Positions 50,950 to 59,176 of a DNA stretch of 64,000 nt are shown here, piece after piece. Numbering within the stretch: position 1 is the first letter of the stretch; every line of letters begins with the position of its first letter. The stretch spans positions 13,999-77,998 of the forward strand of contig DMCY01000015.1 of assembly GCA_003451675.1 (NCBI GenBank), written 5' to 3'. The notes beneath the pieces were generated by a model, which ran no database searches, was not told the DNA's origin, and was given only the letters and a program-made list of their open reading frames with translations. A program made the position numbers and the translations under genes. The stretch is from Candidatus Atribacteria bacterium. Its GTDB lineage: Bacteria; Atribacterota; JS1; SB-45; 34-128.

Positions 50950-51450
50950 ATGTATAAAAAAGGTGTCAGATTAGTTTTAACCTTCTTTGTGCTCATGGGT
51001 TTCTGGTTGGTTCTCAGCCAAAATCTTCAACCAGCTTCGTTGCTTATTGGTGTTCTCTTTTCGTTTCTGGTTGCCTTATTGAGTTACGATTTCTTTATTA
51101 AACCAGACGAGGGCATTCGCGGTAGAGCTATTCGAACGATCTGGTTGTTACTTATTTATGTTTTTGTTCTACTTTACGAGATGTTTCTTGCCAGCATTGA
51201 TGTAGTCTATCGAGTTATAACTATGGATATCAATCCAGAAGTGGTTATGATAAAGACAGATATAAAATCAGATTTGGGAATCGTGCTATTAGCAAATTCT
51301 ATAACCCTAACACCTGGCACTATCACCATCGATATCGAAGATGATCATCTTTACGTCCACTGGTTGTATGCACGTACTACCCATTTTGGGCATGCAGCAG
51401 AGTTGATCAAAGGGCGATTCGAATACTGGTTAGGGAGAATATTTATATGA
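50950..51450 (+). CDS. mrpE: MrpE-type subunit, stand-alone antiporter
   Basis: A 166-residue MnhE-family protein with two N-terminal membrane segments and the soluble core KSDLGIVLLANSITLTPGTITIDIED, then LYVHWLYA. First gene of an operon E-F-G-(DUF4040-SBP)-MbhE-B-C-D-D', with no hydrogenase or other redox subunit. It overlaps mrpF by four bases. The ribosome site is weak (GTAGAGGA about 14 bases upstream). Confidence 0.9.
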   Translation: MYKKGVRLVLTFFVLMGFWLVLSQNLQPASLLIGVLFSFLVALLSYDFFIKPDEGIRGRAIRTIWLLLIYVFVLLYEMFLASIDVVYRVITMDINPEVVMIKTDIKSDLGIVLLANSITLTPGTITIDIEDDHLYVHWLYARTTHFGHAAELIKGRFEYWLGRIFI

Positions 51451-51713
51451 CTGCTGTGACCATTATCATTGCTGTATTAGGTATAACTGCTTCACTTGCT
51501 CTTTATCGGGTCATTTTTGGGCCTACACCATGGGATAGGCTAATAGCTGTAAATCTTATTTCATCTAAGGTCGTTATGATTATGGTAGCCGCTGCAGTAT
51601 TCTTCGAACGAAGGATATATCTGGATGTTGCACTGGTATACGCTATTATAGGTTTTGTAAGCATAATCGCTATTAGTAAGTTTTTAGAAGGTGAGGATAC
51701 CGACAGAAAATGA
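51447..51713 (+). CDS. mrpF: MrpF-type subunit, stand-alone antiporter
   Basis: An 88-residue protein with three membrane segments and the MrpF core YRVIFGPTPWDRLIAVNLISSK, ending in ISKFLEGED. It is shorter than the copy at 19445, which has an extra N-terminal helix. It overlaps both neighbours by four bases, so E-F-G are translationally coupled. Confidence 0.89.
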   Translation: MTAVTIIIAVLGITASLALYRVIFGPTPWDRLIAVNLISSKVVMIMVAAAVFFERRIYLDVALVYAIIGFVSIIAISKFLEGEDTDRK

Positions 51714-52006
51714 TAGCTTACCTATTTATATTTCTGGGATTAGTTTTTATATTTTTTGGCACACTGGGAATCATTCGCTTTCCTGATATTTACACTCGGT
51801 TACAGACCAGCTCAAAGTGCGATACCGCAGGTGCCATAGCGTTGCTTGCCGGCTTGATGCTAAAGCAAGGTTTAGATTCATTCTCCTTAAGGATATTAAT
51901 AATACTAGTATTTTTAGTATTGACCAACCCGGTAGCCTCACATGCCATAGCACGCTCTGCTGCTATCAGAGGGATAAAGCCATGGCGGAAGAAAAAGAAA
52001 TATTAA
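51710..52006 (+). CDS. mrpG: MrpG-type subunit, stand-alone antiporter
   Basis: A 98-residue protein with three membrane segments and the MrpG core GIIRFPDIYTRLQTSSKCDTAGA, then NPVASHAIARSAAIRG. It is followed by a 35-bp gap before the fusion gene, the first non-overlapping junction of the operon. Confidence 0.9.
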   Translation: MIAYLFIFLGLVFIFFGTLGIIRFPDIYTRLQTSSKCDTAGAIALLAGLMLKQGLDSFSLRILIILVFLVLTNPVASHAIARSAAIRGIKPWRKKKKY

Positions 52007-52041
52007 AAAAAAGGGGGGTAGCAAATTAGAGCTACGAAATT

Positions 52042-52914
52042 ATGCTAATTGTGTTTTTGATAATGTTACCTGTACTTGCTTTAGTAGCACTTGAAATAAA
52101 GAATTTATTAAGTGCAGTAATAGTATTGGGTGCATTTAGTCTCGTGTTATCTTTGGTATTTTATTATCTACATGCACCCGATGTGGCTATTGCTGAGGCA
52201 GCAATAGGTTCTGGATTTGCCACAGTCATATTCCTAATCGCTATCAAGAAGAGAGGTGTGCTTATCATGTTAACCTATCCACATAGTCGCTTTTTCTATT
52301 ATGATGATAAAGGTCAGCCAACGGGTTTCGATTACGATATTTTATTACTATTTGCCAGAAAATTAAGCATCGAGTTGGAGGTGAGATGTGTCCAGGATTG
52401 GCGAGAGCTCATCCCACAGCTCACATCAGGCAAAGGTGATGTTATAGGCGCAGGTATGACTCGCCTGGATAAGCGCATGAAAGAGATCTCTTTCTCTGAT
52501 GGTTATTTTCCAATCAAAGTAGTAATAGTAACTAATACAAAGAACACTACACTGAACTCTCTTAGTGATCTAAAAGGTAAAATTGTTACCTCCGTTAAAG
52601 ACACTTCCTATCTGTCTGCATTGCAATCAATTGAAGGCATTAAAATTGATACTAACTTCTCCGACCCAAACACATTATTACAAGCAGTATCTGAAGGCAG
52701 AATCAACGCCGTTGCTGTTGACTTACCAGAGGCATTAATAGGGCACATAGTTTACCCTAACCTGAAAATTATCGATACCATTACTGGCTTACAACAGTAC
52801 GGATATGCAGTATCTAAAAATAAGCCAGAGCTGTTAGCTGAATTGGATTCTTTCTTAAAAGAGATCAACGAGGATGGTACCTATCAAAAGATATATAAAA
52901 AGTACTTTCACTAA
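52042..52914 (+). CDS. DUF4040 (MbhD/MrpA C-terminal) domain fused to a family 3 solute-binding domain
   Basis: A 290-residue fusion. Residues 1-72 are a three-helix DUF4040 unit (LHAPDVAIAEAAIGSG, with APD at 45-47 and E52), the MbhD or MrpA C-terminal piece of ion pumps. Residues about 73-290 are a complete periplasmic-binding-protein type II domain: GFDYDILLLFARKL (from 95), LIPQLTSGKGDVIGAGMT near 123-140, R141 as likely ligand-binding arginine, and DLKGKIVTSVKDTSYLSALQ. It is closest by eye to the N-terminal domain of MltF-type proteins. No signal peptide precedes it. The basic KKRG after helix 3 predicts a cytoplasmic domain, at odds with the usual location of such domains. It may regulate the pump by ligand binding (inference). 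Confidence 0.85.
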   Translation: MLIVFLIMLPVLALVALEIKNLLSAVIVLGAFSLVLSLVFYYLHAPDVAIAEAAIGSGFATVIFLIAIKKRGVLIMLTYPHSRFFYYDDKGQPTGFDYDILLLFARKLSIELEVRCVQDWRELIPQLTSGKGDVIGAGMTRLDKRMKEISFSDGYFPIKVVIVTNTKNTTLNSLSDLKGKIVTSVKDTSYLSALQSIEGIKIDTNFSDPNTLLQAVSEGRINAVAVDLPEALIGHIVYPNLKIIDTITGLQQYGYAVSKNKPELLAELDSFLKEINEDGTYQKIYKKYFH

Positions 52915-52938
52915 AAAATATATTATGGAGCGCAGTGG

Positions 52939-53211
52939 ATGTTCAAAGAAATGAAAAAATTTTTTTTTATTATTATAATACTTGTAATGGCCATATTATT
53001 TATCTTGTCTGTCGATATCGAATATGGTAATCCGAAAAACCTGGATGTCACTAATTACTATATCGATCATGGTCTTCACGATACCGGTGCAATTAACCTG
53101 GTTGCAGCCATATATCTTGGTTATCGTGCTTATGACACTCTTATTGAGACAATAGTCTTATTTGTGGCAGTAACAGGAGTTGTATTCTATTTGCGGGGGA
53201 AAAATAGATGA
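52939..53211 (+). CDS. MbhE-like subunit, stand-alone antiporter
   Basis: A 90-residue membrane protein with one N-terminal helix and a C-terminal helix. The middle block, DTGAINLVAAIYLGYRAYDTLIETIVLFVAVTGV, is the MbhE hallmark (compare the second half of the fused gene at 16106). In MrpA this region is the extreme C-terminus. Its presence as a separate gene shows that the antiporter has the Mbh-type split of MrpA. It overlaps mrpB by four bases. Confidence 0.84.
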   Translation: MFKEMKKFFFIIIILVMAILFILSVDIEYGNPKNLDVTNYYIDHGLHDTGAINLVAAIYLGYRAYDTLIETIVLFVAVTGVVFYLRGKNR

Positions 53212-53633
53212 GGAATTCAAAGATAATCAGGACTATAGTTCAGAAGTTATTTCCTTTCATCGTGCTTTTTGGTCTTTATCTGATATCACATGGGCATCTA
53301 TCTCCAGGTGGTGGTTTTCAAGGTGGAGTTGTGATAGGTACAGCTATAATACTTTTAGCGCTCTCTTATGGTATTGAGAAAACAGAAAAGAAATTTGAGA
53401 ATAAGCGGCTAAGCATGTTGGAGAAATTAGGGATTTTAACCTTCATCTTTTTGGGCTTTTTGGGAATATTCCTGGGTCACTCCTTTCTAGGTAATTTTTT
53501 GCCATTGGGTGAACCAGGTCAAATTGCCAGTGGTGGGTTGATGTTGCTTTTTAATATAGCCATTGGTATCGAAGTAGCCGCAGGCGCTTCAATTATATTT
53601 TATGCATTAGTGAAATATAGAGGTGAGATATGA
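53208..53633 (+). CDS. mrpB: MrpB-type subunit, stand-alone antiporter
   Basis: A 141-residue protein with four membrane segments and the loop SHGHLSPGGGFQGGVV, then GGLMLLFNIAIGIEVAAG. It overlaps MbhE and mrpC by four bases each. It is very similar in plan to the truncated copy at the window start and to the copy at 16647. Confidence 0.91.
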   Translation: MRNSKIIRTIVQKLFPFIVLFGLYLISHGHLSPGGGFQGGVVIGTAIILLALSYGIEKTEKKFENKRLSMLEKLGILTFIFLGFLGIFLGHSFLGNFLPLGEPGQIASGGLMLLFNIAIGIEVAAGASIIFYALVKYRGEI

Positions 53634-53977
53634 ATCCTATAAATATTAGCCTTTTAGTCTTTATGATTGGTTTATATGGTGTAATAAGCAAGAACAACTT
53701 GATTAAAAAGATCATGGGGTTAACCATAATGAATGGTAGTATTGTTTTATTTTTTATAAGTATCGGCTATAAGGAAGCTGGCTTAGCGCCAATATTGGAG
53801 AAAGGAACGACTGGCGGTATCCCCACTACTATACTTGTTGATCCATTACCTCAAGCACTGATGCTTACTGCAATTGTTATCGGAATATCTATAACTGCTT
53901 TAGCATTAGCGCTGATTGTAAGAATCTATGCAAAATACAAAACTTTAGACATCCAACAACTCTCAAAGGAGCGATAA
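53630..53977 (+). CDS. mrpC: MrpC/NuoK-like subunit, stand-alone antiporter
   Basis: A 115-residue protein with three membrane helices and the hallmark VDPLPQALMLTAIVIGISITALALAL. It overlaps mrpB by four bases. The next gene follows after four bases with an AAGGAG ribosome site inside the 3' end of this gene. Confidence 0.91.
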   Translation: MNPINISLLVFMIGLYGVISKNNLIKKIMGLTIMNGSIVLFFISIGYKEAGLAPILEKGTTGGIPTTILVDPLPQALMLTAIVIGISITALALALIVRIYAKYKTLDIQQLSKER

Positions 53978-53981
53978 TTAT

Positions 53982-55463
53982 TTGGCAATTCATATCCCCA
54001 TTCTGATTATAATATCACCGCTTCTGGCTGCATTTCTTGTATTGCTTACCAGGAAATATAAAATTATATTAGCAATTACTAGTCTCATAACTTCAATTGT
54101 GTTTATATTGACACTCTCACCTCGGATTCTATCTGGTGATAAAGTAACATACCATCTTGGAGGCTGGCAAGGTCCGCTAGGCATCAGCTTGGTAGTAGAT
54201 GGACTAAGCTTTTTCTTCTCTTTGATAGTATTGGGTTTAGGGCTGTTAGTGATTATATATTCTATACCAGAAAAGCGCTATGGTAGAACATACTACTTTC
54301 TGCTGCTTGTTTCGTTAAGCAGTATGATCGGTATCATTTACACTGCCGATATATTCAATATGTACGTCTTCTACGAGCTTTTAGCGCTCGCTGTGTATTT
54401 GCTCATTGCCTATTACAAGAAAGGAGCGGCTTTGAGGGCGAGCTTTAATTACCTTATTATGGGCGGCGTAGGGCTGTCTTTCTTTCTGTTGGGAGTTGGC
54501 TTTCTTTATGCTATGACGGGTACGTTAGATATGTCCCATATAGCTGAACGGCTGCCGGCTGCATTTGATTCCAGTATGCAGATGGTGATCATGTCCTTTG
54601 TGCTCATAGCTATCGGTATAGGTATAAAAATAGCTGTGTTCCCTCTTCACGGCTGGCTACCTGATGCACATTCTATAGCACCGTCACCTGTTAGTGCATT
54701 GCTTTCCGGTGTTACTGTGAAGATAGGCATTTACTGCTTGATTAGAGTGGTCTATAGTGTATTCAGTACAGAAATTTTTCTTCTTATTAGCAACAATAAT
54801 ATATTGCTGGTTTTGGGTGTAGTTACACTTTTATTTGGTGCCAGCATGGCCCTGGCACAGAAAGACTTGAAACGATTGCTGGCATATTCGACTATTAACC
54901 AGCTTGGGATTGTGCTTATCGGGTTGGGCATCGGAACCGAGCTGGGGCTCACTGGTGCACTATTTCATATTTTGAACCATGCTATAATGAAGAGCGCTCT
55001 ATTTTTTTGTGCAGGCATAATGATTACTGAGACTGGCACGAGAGAAGTGAAGGGGCTCAGTGGGTTTGGCAGGCAACAGCCAGCCATAACCTTTGCCTTT
55101 ATTATAGTCTCTTTAGGTATGATCGGCATACCGCCTATTAACGGCTTTGTAAGTAAGTGGATGATATGTTTAGCAGCTGTAGAGGCTGGCCACGTTGTTC
55201 TCGTAGTAATTATACTTATGGCGAGTGCTATTGCTGCTGCATATTATTTTCGTGTGATACAAGTGCTTTTTAGTAGCCAACTGAAACAGGATTCCATACC
55301 TGCCCATGAAGGGGGGCAGATGATTCATGGGAGTAATCTTTTTAGATCCTGGCCGATTTACATTTTGGCGGCTGGATGTCTATTACTTGGGCTTGTACCG
55401 GCTTTGGGCATCTCCATGGTAAAACCAGCGGTGAGCTTGCTCTTATCCCATGTCATCCCGTAA
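53982..55463 (+). CDS. mrpD: MrpD-like ion-pumping subunit, stand-alone antiporter
   Basis: A 493-residue proton-antiporter family protein: KIAVFPLHGWLPDAHSIAPSPV (about residues 213-235), ALAQKDLKRLLAYSTINQLG (about 288-308) and IGIPPINGFVSKWM (about 383-396). The YSTINQLG form replaces the commoner YHSVSQ-type sequence. The start is TTG 53982, with AAGGAG nine bases upstream. Together with the next gene it gives the complex two antiporter-type channels. Confidence 0.9.
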   Translation: MAIHIPILIIISPLLAAFLVLLTRKYKIILAITSLITSIVFILTLSPRILSGDKVTYHLGGWQGPLGISLVVDGLSFFFSLIVLGLGLLVIIYSIPEKRYGRTYYFLLLVSLSSMIGIIYTADIFNMYVFYELLALAVYLLIAYYKKGAALRASFNYLIMGGVGLSFFLLGVGFLYAMTGTLDMSHIAERLPAAFDSSMQMVIMSFVLIAIGIGIKIAVFPLHGWLPDAHSIAPSPVSALLSGVTVKIGIYCLIRVVYSVFSTEIFLLISNNNILLVLGVVTLLFGASMALAQKDLKRLLAYSTINQLGIVLIGLGIGTELGLTGALFHILNHAIMKSALFFCAGIMITETGTREVKGLSGFGRQQPAITFAFIIVSLGMIGIPPINGFVSKWMICLAAVEAGHVVLVVIILMASAIAAAYYFRVIQVLFSSQLKQDSIPAHEGGQMIHGSNLFRSWPIYILAAGCLLLGLVPALGISMVKPAVSLLLSHVIP

Positions 55464-55514
55464 AAAATTAAGTTTATGTATAAAGATATTATCTAAAGGC
55501 GGTGAATTCCAGTT

Positions 55515-57302
55515 TTGAACTCTAATCTTCCACTTTTAGCTGTAATTATACCTTTCTTCTTGGCTATAACTGTAGTGTCGTTTGTTAAAGAGCGGTTCAA
55601 TCGAGCTCAACAACTTCGGCTGATAATGGTTGTTATATTTATTGTAGCAATAGTAATGGCTTGTTTACTTGGGATCATGTTATTTTCTATTCTCAAAGGC
55701 AACACGATTCATAGTGCTTTTTGGCCACAGATGATTCCCTTTGAACTATGTTTCCAAGTAGATGGGCTAAGTATTATTATAGCTATAGTTAGCTTCTTGT
55801 TATGGCTTGCGGTTTCTATATATTCTATAAGCTATATCAAAACCGATCTAGTTAGGTATTATTCTTTGTTATTGATCTTACTGGGAGCCGTTCAAGGCAC
55901 GGTATTAGCCAAAGATCTTATAAACTTCTATGTGTTCCTCGAGATGACGACTGTGACTACATATTTTCTCATAATACATAAAAGAAGTACTGTCGTGTTA
56001 CAAGCTGGTTACAAGTATATACTCATGAATTTAATTGGTGCTTTTCTTATTTTATTATCTATCATTTTGGTCTATGTTGATACAGGTAATTATGGAGTAA
56101 CTGGGTTTGTTGAGTCTAGTAGCTTTGTAGCACCTCTACTATTTTTAGTAGGTTGTTTTATCAAGGCTGGTGCAGTCCCATTACATACCTGGTTGCCAGA
56201 TGCACATCCTGCTGCACCATCACCTGTCAGTGCTTTCCTGTCTGGTATAGTGATAAAAATAGGCACTTATGGCATAATAAGATTTATCTTCCCTATATTA
56301 AATTCTGATTTATATGTTAATAATTTTAGAGAGCTATTGAGTACGCTAATTATATATATTGCTGTAGCTTCTATGTTGATAGGCGTGCTCTTGGCTTTGG
56401 CGCAAACAGATGTTAAGCGATTATTAGCATATCACAGTGTAAGCCAGATAGGATATATCCTCTTAGGTATAGGGCTGGGCACCGAACTTGGCCTGGCTGG
56501 TGGGTTGTATCACATGGTGAACCATGCCATATTTAAGGGATTGCTATTTCTATGCATGGGTGCAGTTATCTATTCGACTGGTACGAGGAAGCTTGATAAT
56601 TTAGGTGGCTTATGGAAGAGAATGCCGATAACAACATCAACCTGTATTATTGCTGCCTTAGCTATTTCGGGCATACCACCGTTTAATGGGTTTGCAAGTA
56701 AGACAGTGCTTGCAAAAGCTGCAACCGATTTTAGTTTTGTGCTTAAGTTTGTCATGATTGTCACCGCAGCATTAACTTTTGCCTCATTTTTTAAATTAAT
56801 AAGCTATACTTTTTTCGGTGAAACTAAGAAACAGCTGATAACCGTCAAAGAAGTACCGCTACTAATGCGATTACCCATGATATTGCTCGCTATTTTATGT
56901 GTACTTTTAGGAATAAACGCACAATTTGTGCTGGATAGGTTCATAACATTTGCAATATCCGGTCTAGTTCATTCCCGATCGGTTTCAAAGGTAGAATTCT
57001 GGACACAAGGCGCAGCTTTAAATAGTTTAATTATTACAACTTTAGGCTTCATTGTCTATATTGCGGCTTCAAAGCTGGGGTTAATAGGTCGAGAAAAGAA
57101 AGAATTTGAGATGGGTAGCTCCCTGGTAAAGCTGATCAAATATTTAAGTGTGGATAGAATTTATTGTAATATTGCTACATTAATAGATAAACTATGTAAA
57201 AAGCTCGACAGTATACAACCACGAGATTTGAATATACACCTATCCTGGGTAATTCTGACTTTAATTGCATTGTTTGTGACATTATTCTTTGTAATAGCTT
57301 AG
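55515..57302 (+). CDS. NuoL/MrpA-N-like or second MrpD-like subunit, stand-alone antiporter
   Basis: A 595-residue proton-antiporter family protein: KAGAVPLHTWLPDAHPAAPSPV (about residues 217-239), ALAQTDVKRLLAYHSVSQIGY (about 293-314) and SGIPPFNGFASKTVL (about 388-402). Its extended C-terminus (about 490-595) has an amphipathic section and a last membrane helix, like the subunit at 14416. It may replace the N-terminal part of MrpA. The start is TTG 55515 after GGCGGTG. No further antiporter gene follows; the operon ends here. Confidence 0.88.
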   Translation: MNSNLPLLAVIIPFFLAITVVSFVKERFNRAQQLRLIMVVIFIVAIVMACLLGIMLFSILKGNTIHSAFWPQMIPFELCFQVDGLSIIIAIVSFLLWLAVSIYSISYIKTDLVRYYSLLLILLGAVQGTVLAKDLINFYVFLEMTTVTTYFLIIHKRSTVVLQAGYKYILMNLIGAFLILLSIILVYVDTGNYGVTGFVESSSFVAPLLFLVGCFIKAGAVPLHTWLPDAHPAAPSPVSAFLSGIVIKIGTYGIIRFIFPILNSDLYVNNFRELLSTLIIYIAVASMLIGVLLALAQTDVKRLLAYHSVSQIGYILLGIGLGTELGLAGGLYHMVNHAIFKGLLFLCMGAVIYSTGTRKLDNLGGLWKRMPITTSTCIIAALAISGIPPFNGFASKTVLAKAATDFSFVLKFVMIVTAALTFASFFKLISYTFFGETKKQLITVKEVPLLMRLPMILLAILCVLLGINAQFVLDRFITFAISGLVHSRSVSKVEFWTQGAALNSLIITTLGFIVYIAASKLGLIGREKKEFEMGSSLVKLIKYLSVDRIYCNIATLIDKLCKKLDSIQPRDLNIHLSWVILTLIALFVTLFFVIA

Positions 57303-57721
57303 TTTTTTATAAATTTCCCTTTTTCTACCTTATAGTCGATATTTCCTCAAAATATTAGTAGCCAATAAGTTATTTAGTTAGCTAGTTACTTGGTTAAGAA
57401 AATAAAAGATAAAAATCAGTAGTCAGGAGCCAGAATCCAGGAGCCAGTGAACATAGAGAAACAGTGATGAGTAATATGTGATAAGTAAATAGTTATATAT
57501 TCCAAATTGTAGGTTTTTTCTCTTTTTGTCATTTAAATACGAACGCGATACTCGGTACTCGATACAAATCTACTAACCGGTTTTCCTCCAAGTCTCTTAA
57601 CTAATTAACCAGCTAACTGATGTAATTGGTCAATTGTATTATCTTGTATCTCGTAACCAACTAACCAGTTAACTAATATAATTGGAGAATTGGTCAATTG
57701 GCGAATCGGTCAATCGGTCAA
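57303..57721. repeat. Dispersed spacer element between Mrp operon and transporter gene
   Basis: A 419-bp gap between converging genes. From about 57372 it carries GTTAGCTAGTTACTTGGTTA, AAAATAAAAGATAAAAATCA and GTCAGGAGCCAGAATCC words. The inverted right end (AACCAGCTAACTGATG; CCAACTAACCAGTTAAC) follows at about 57606-57673. A run of AATTGGTC/AATCGGTC octamers (57680-57722) touches the stop codon of the transporter gene. No clear terminator is seen. Confidence 0.7.
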
Positions 57722-59005
57722 TTAAGTAAGGTATCTTAAATAGACATAGATTAGAGATATGAAAAAATTAAGGATAACCAGAGGAAGGGCTACTTTGACA
57801 AAATACCAGAAGGGGATAGGTTGATTATTTTTTTCGGCAATATCAGCAACTATTAAGTTAGAGGCTGTCCCAATTAGGGTACCATTAGCCCCAATATTCG
57901 CTCCTAAAGCAAGCGCCCACCATAGTACAGTAATGGTAGTAGACCCAAGATGATGGGAAATATTTTCAATTATAGGAATAGTTAAGGCTACAATGGGGAT
58001 ATTATCGAAGAAGGAGGACATGAAGGTAGATAATCCAAGAGTGATAAAACTTAAAAAGTTTAAATTTTCTCCTGAAAAACTTAAGAGTTTAGAAGATATA
58101 ATTTCAATTAATCCATTTTCCACAAGAGTCCCCGCTAAGACATTTAATCCGATTAGAAAGAAAATTACTCTCCAATCAATTTGAGCATAGATTTCATCTG
58201 GTCTATCTTGACTAATGATTAGTAAAATTATTGCACCTGATAAATAAATTATGGCCAGATTTAGATTGATTATATGGGAAAAGAAAGATGCTATAAGAAC
58301 GATACTTAAGATTAATAAAGAATTTTTAAATAGAGCAGGATTAGTAATAGCCTTTTTTTCATCAATTTTATTAAGGCGGGAAATAATTTCTGTTGGTATA
58401 TTATTTTTTCTAAGAGTATCTTTAAAAAGATTAATAAGATAAAATGTATTTACTGTTATGAGTATTAATGATATTGGAGTCATATGGTATATAAAATCAT
58501 AAAAATTAAGATTAGCAGCAGATCCTATCATGATATCGACTGGAGTTCCGATGTAAGTCGCTAATCCACCAATATTGGAAAATATAATTTCTGAAATTAG
58601 AAAAGGCAAGGGGGATATTCCTAAGATATATGTAATAGCTAAAGTAATATTTGCTAGAAAGAGCAGTGTTGTAATCTCATCTAATATCGAAGAGAGAAAA
58701 CCAGCCAACAAAGAAAGGGTGATTAGAAGAATTAAAGGATTTCCTTTGCTATATTTAATAACTTTTAGAGCTAAATATTGAAATATCCCACTCTCTTTTG
58801 CTATTATAGTAAAGATCATCATTCCAATGATAATTCCCAATTTATTAAAATCTATATAAGTGATAGCTTTGTCAAAGGTTATTAATCCTAAAATAATAGT
58901 CAAAATTGCCCCAAAAAAGGCAGAGGTTGCTCTAATACGACGGTTGGTAAATATTGAAAAATAAGTTATAATTAAAACAATTAAGCTAAGAGTCAATTTA
59001 ATCAC
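57722..59005 (-). CDS. ArsB/NhaD-type (ion transporter superfamily) permease
   Basis: A 427-residue polytopic membrane protein with 10-12 helices, of the ArsB/CitM/NhaD superfamily. Family features are two SSILDE/SSFFDNIP-type re-entrant motifs (LSSILDEITTLLFLANI, residues about 104-120; SSFFDNIPIVALTIPII, about 313-330) and GANIGANGTLIGTASNL near 370-387. It may export anions such as arsenite or exchange Na+ and H+; the sequence alone does not decide. It starts at GTG 59005 on the minus strand and is divergent from mreB. Confidence 0.8.
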   Translation of the reverse strand: MIKLTLSLIVLIITYFSIFTNRRIRATSAFFGAILTIILGLITFDKAITYIDFNKLGIIIGMMIFTIIAKESGIFQYLALKVIKYSKGNPLILLITLSLLAGFLSSILDEITTLLFLANITLAITYILGISPLPFLISEIIFSNIGGLATYIGTPVDIMIGSAANLNFYDFIYHMTPISLILITVNTFYLINLFKDTLRKNNIPTEIISRLNKIDEKKAITNPALFKNSLLILSIVLIASFFSHIINLNLAIIYLSGAIILLIISQDRPDEIYAQIDWRVIFFLIGLNVLAGTLVENGLIEIISSKLLSFSGENLNFLSFITLGLSTFMSSFFDNIPIVALTIPIIENISHHLGSTTITVLWWALALGANIGANGTLIGTASNLIVADIAEKNNQPIPFWYFVKVALPLVILNFFISLIYVYLRYLT

Positions 59006-59176
59006 TTTTATAATTCCTTAAAATGCTTATTACTGGATTAAAAAAATAGTGTTAGACCGAATTGGCTGTAGAATGTACTAACAAAAATTATAACATATAA
59101 TTTTTGTTTGTGAATTAATAAAGTTAAACATATTTTAAGATTTTAAAATATGTTTATGAAAAAGGAGAAATAGAAA
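59006..59176. promoter_or_regulatory. Divergent control region with two perfect hairpins before mreB
   Basis: The 171-bp region between the transporter and mreB holds two perfect inverted repeats. ACAAAAATTAT and ATAATTTTTGT span 59081-59107 (11-base arms, five-base loop). TAAACATATTTTAA and TTAAAATATGTTTA span 59125-59156 (14-base arms, four-base loop). The second ends a few bases before the mreB ribosome site AAAGGAGAAA. They could be operators or RNA hairpins controlling mreB; no standard promoter with good spacing was found. Confidence 0.6.
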
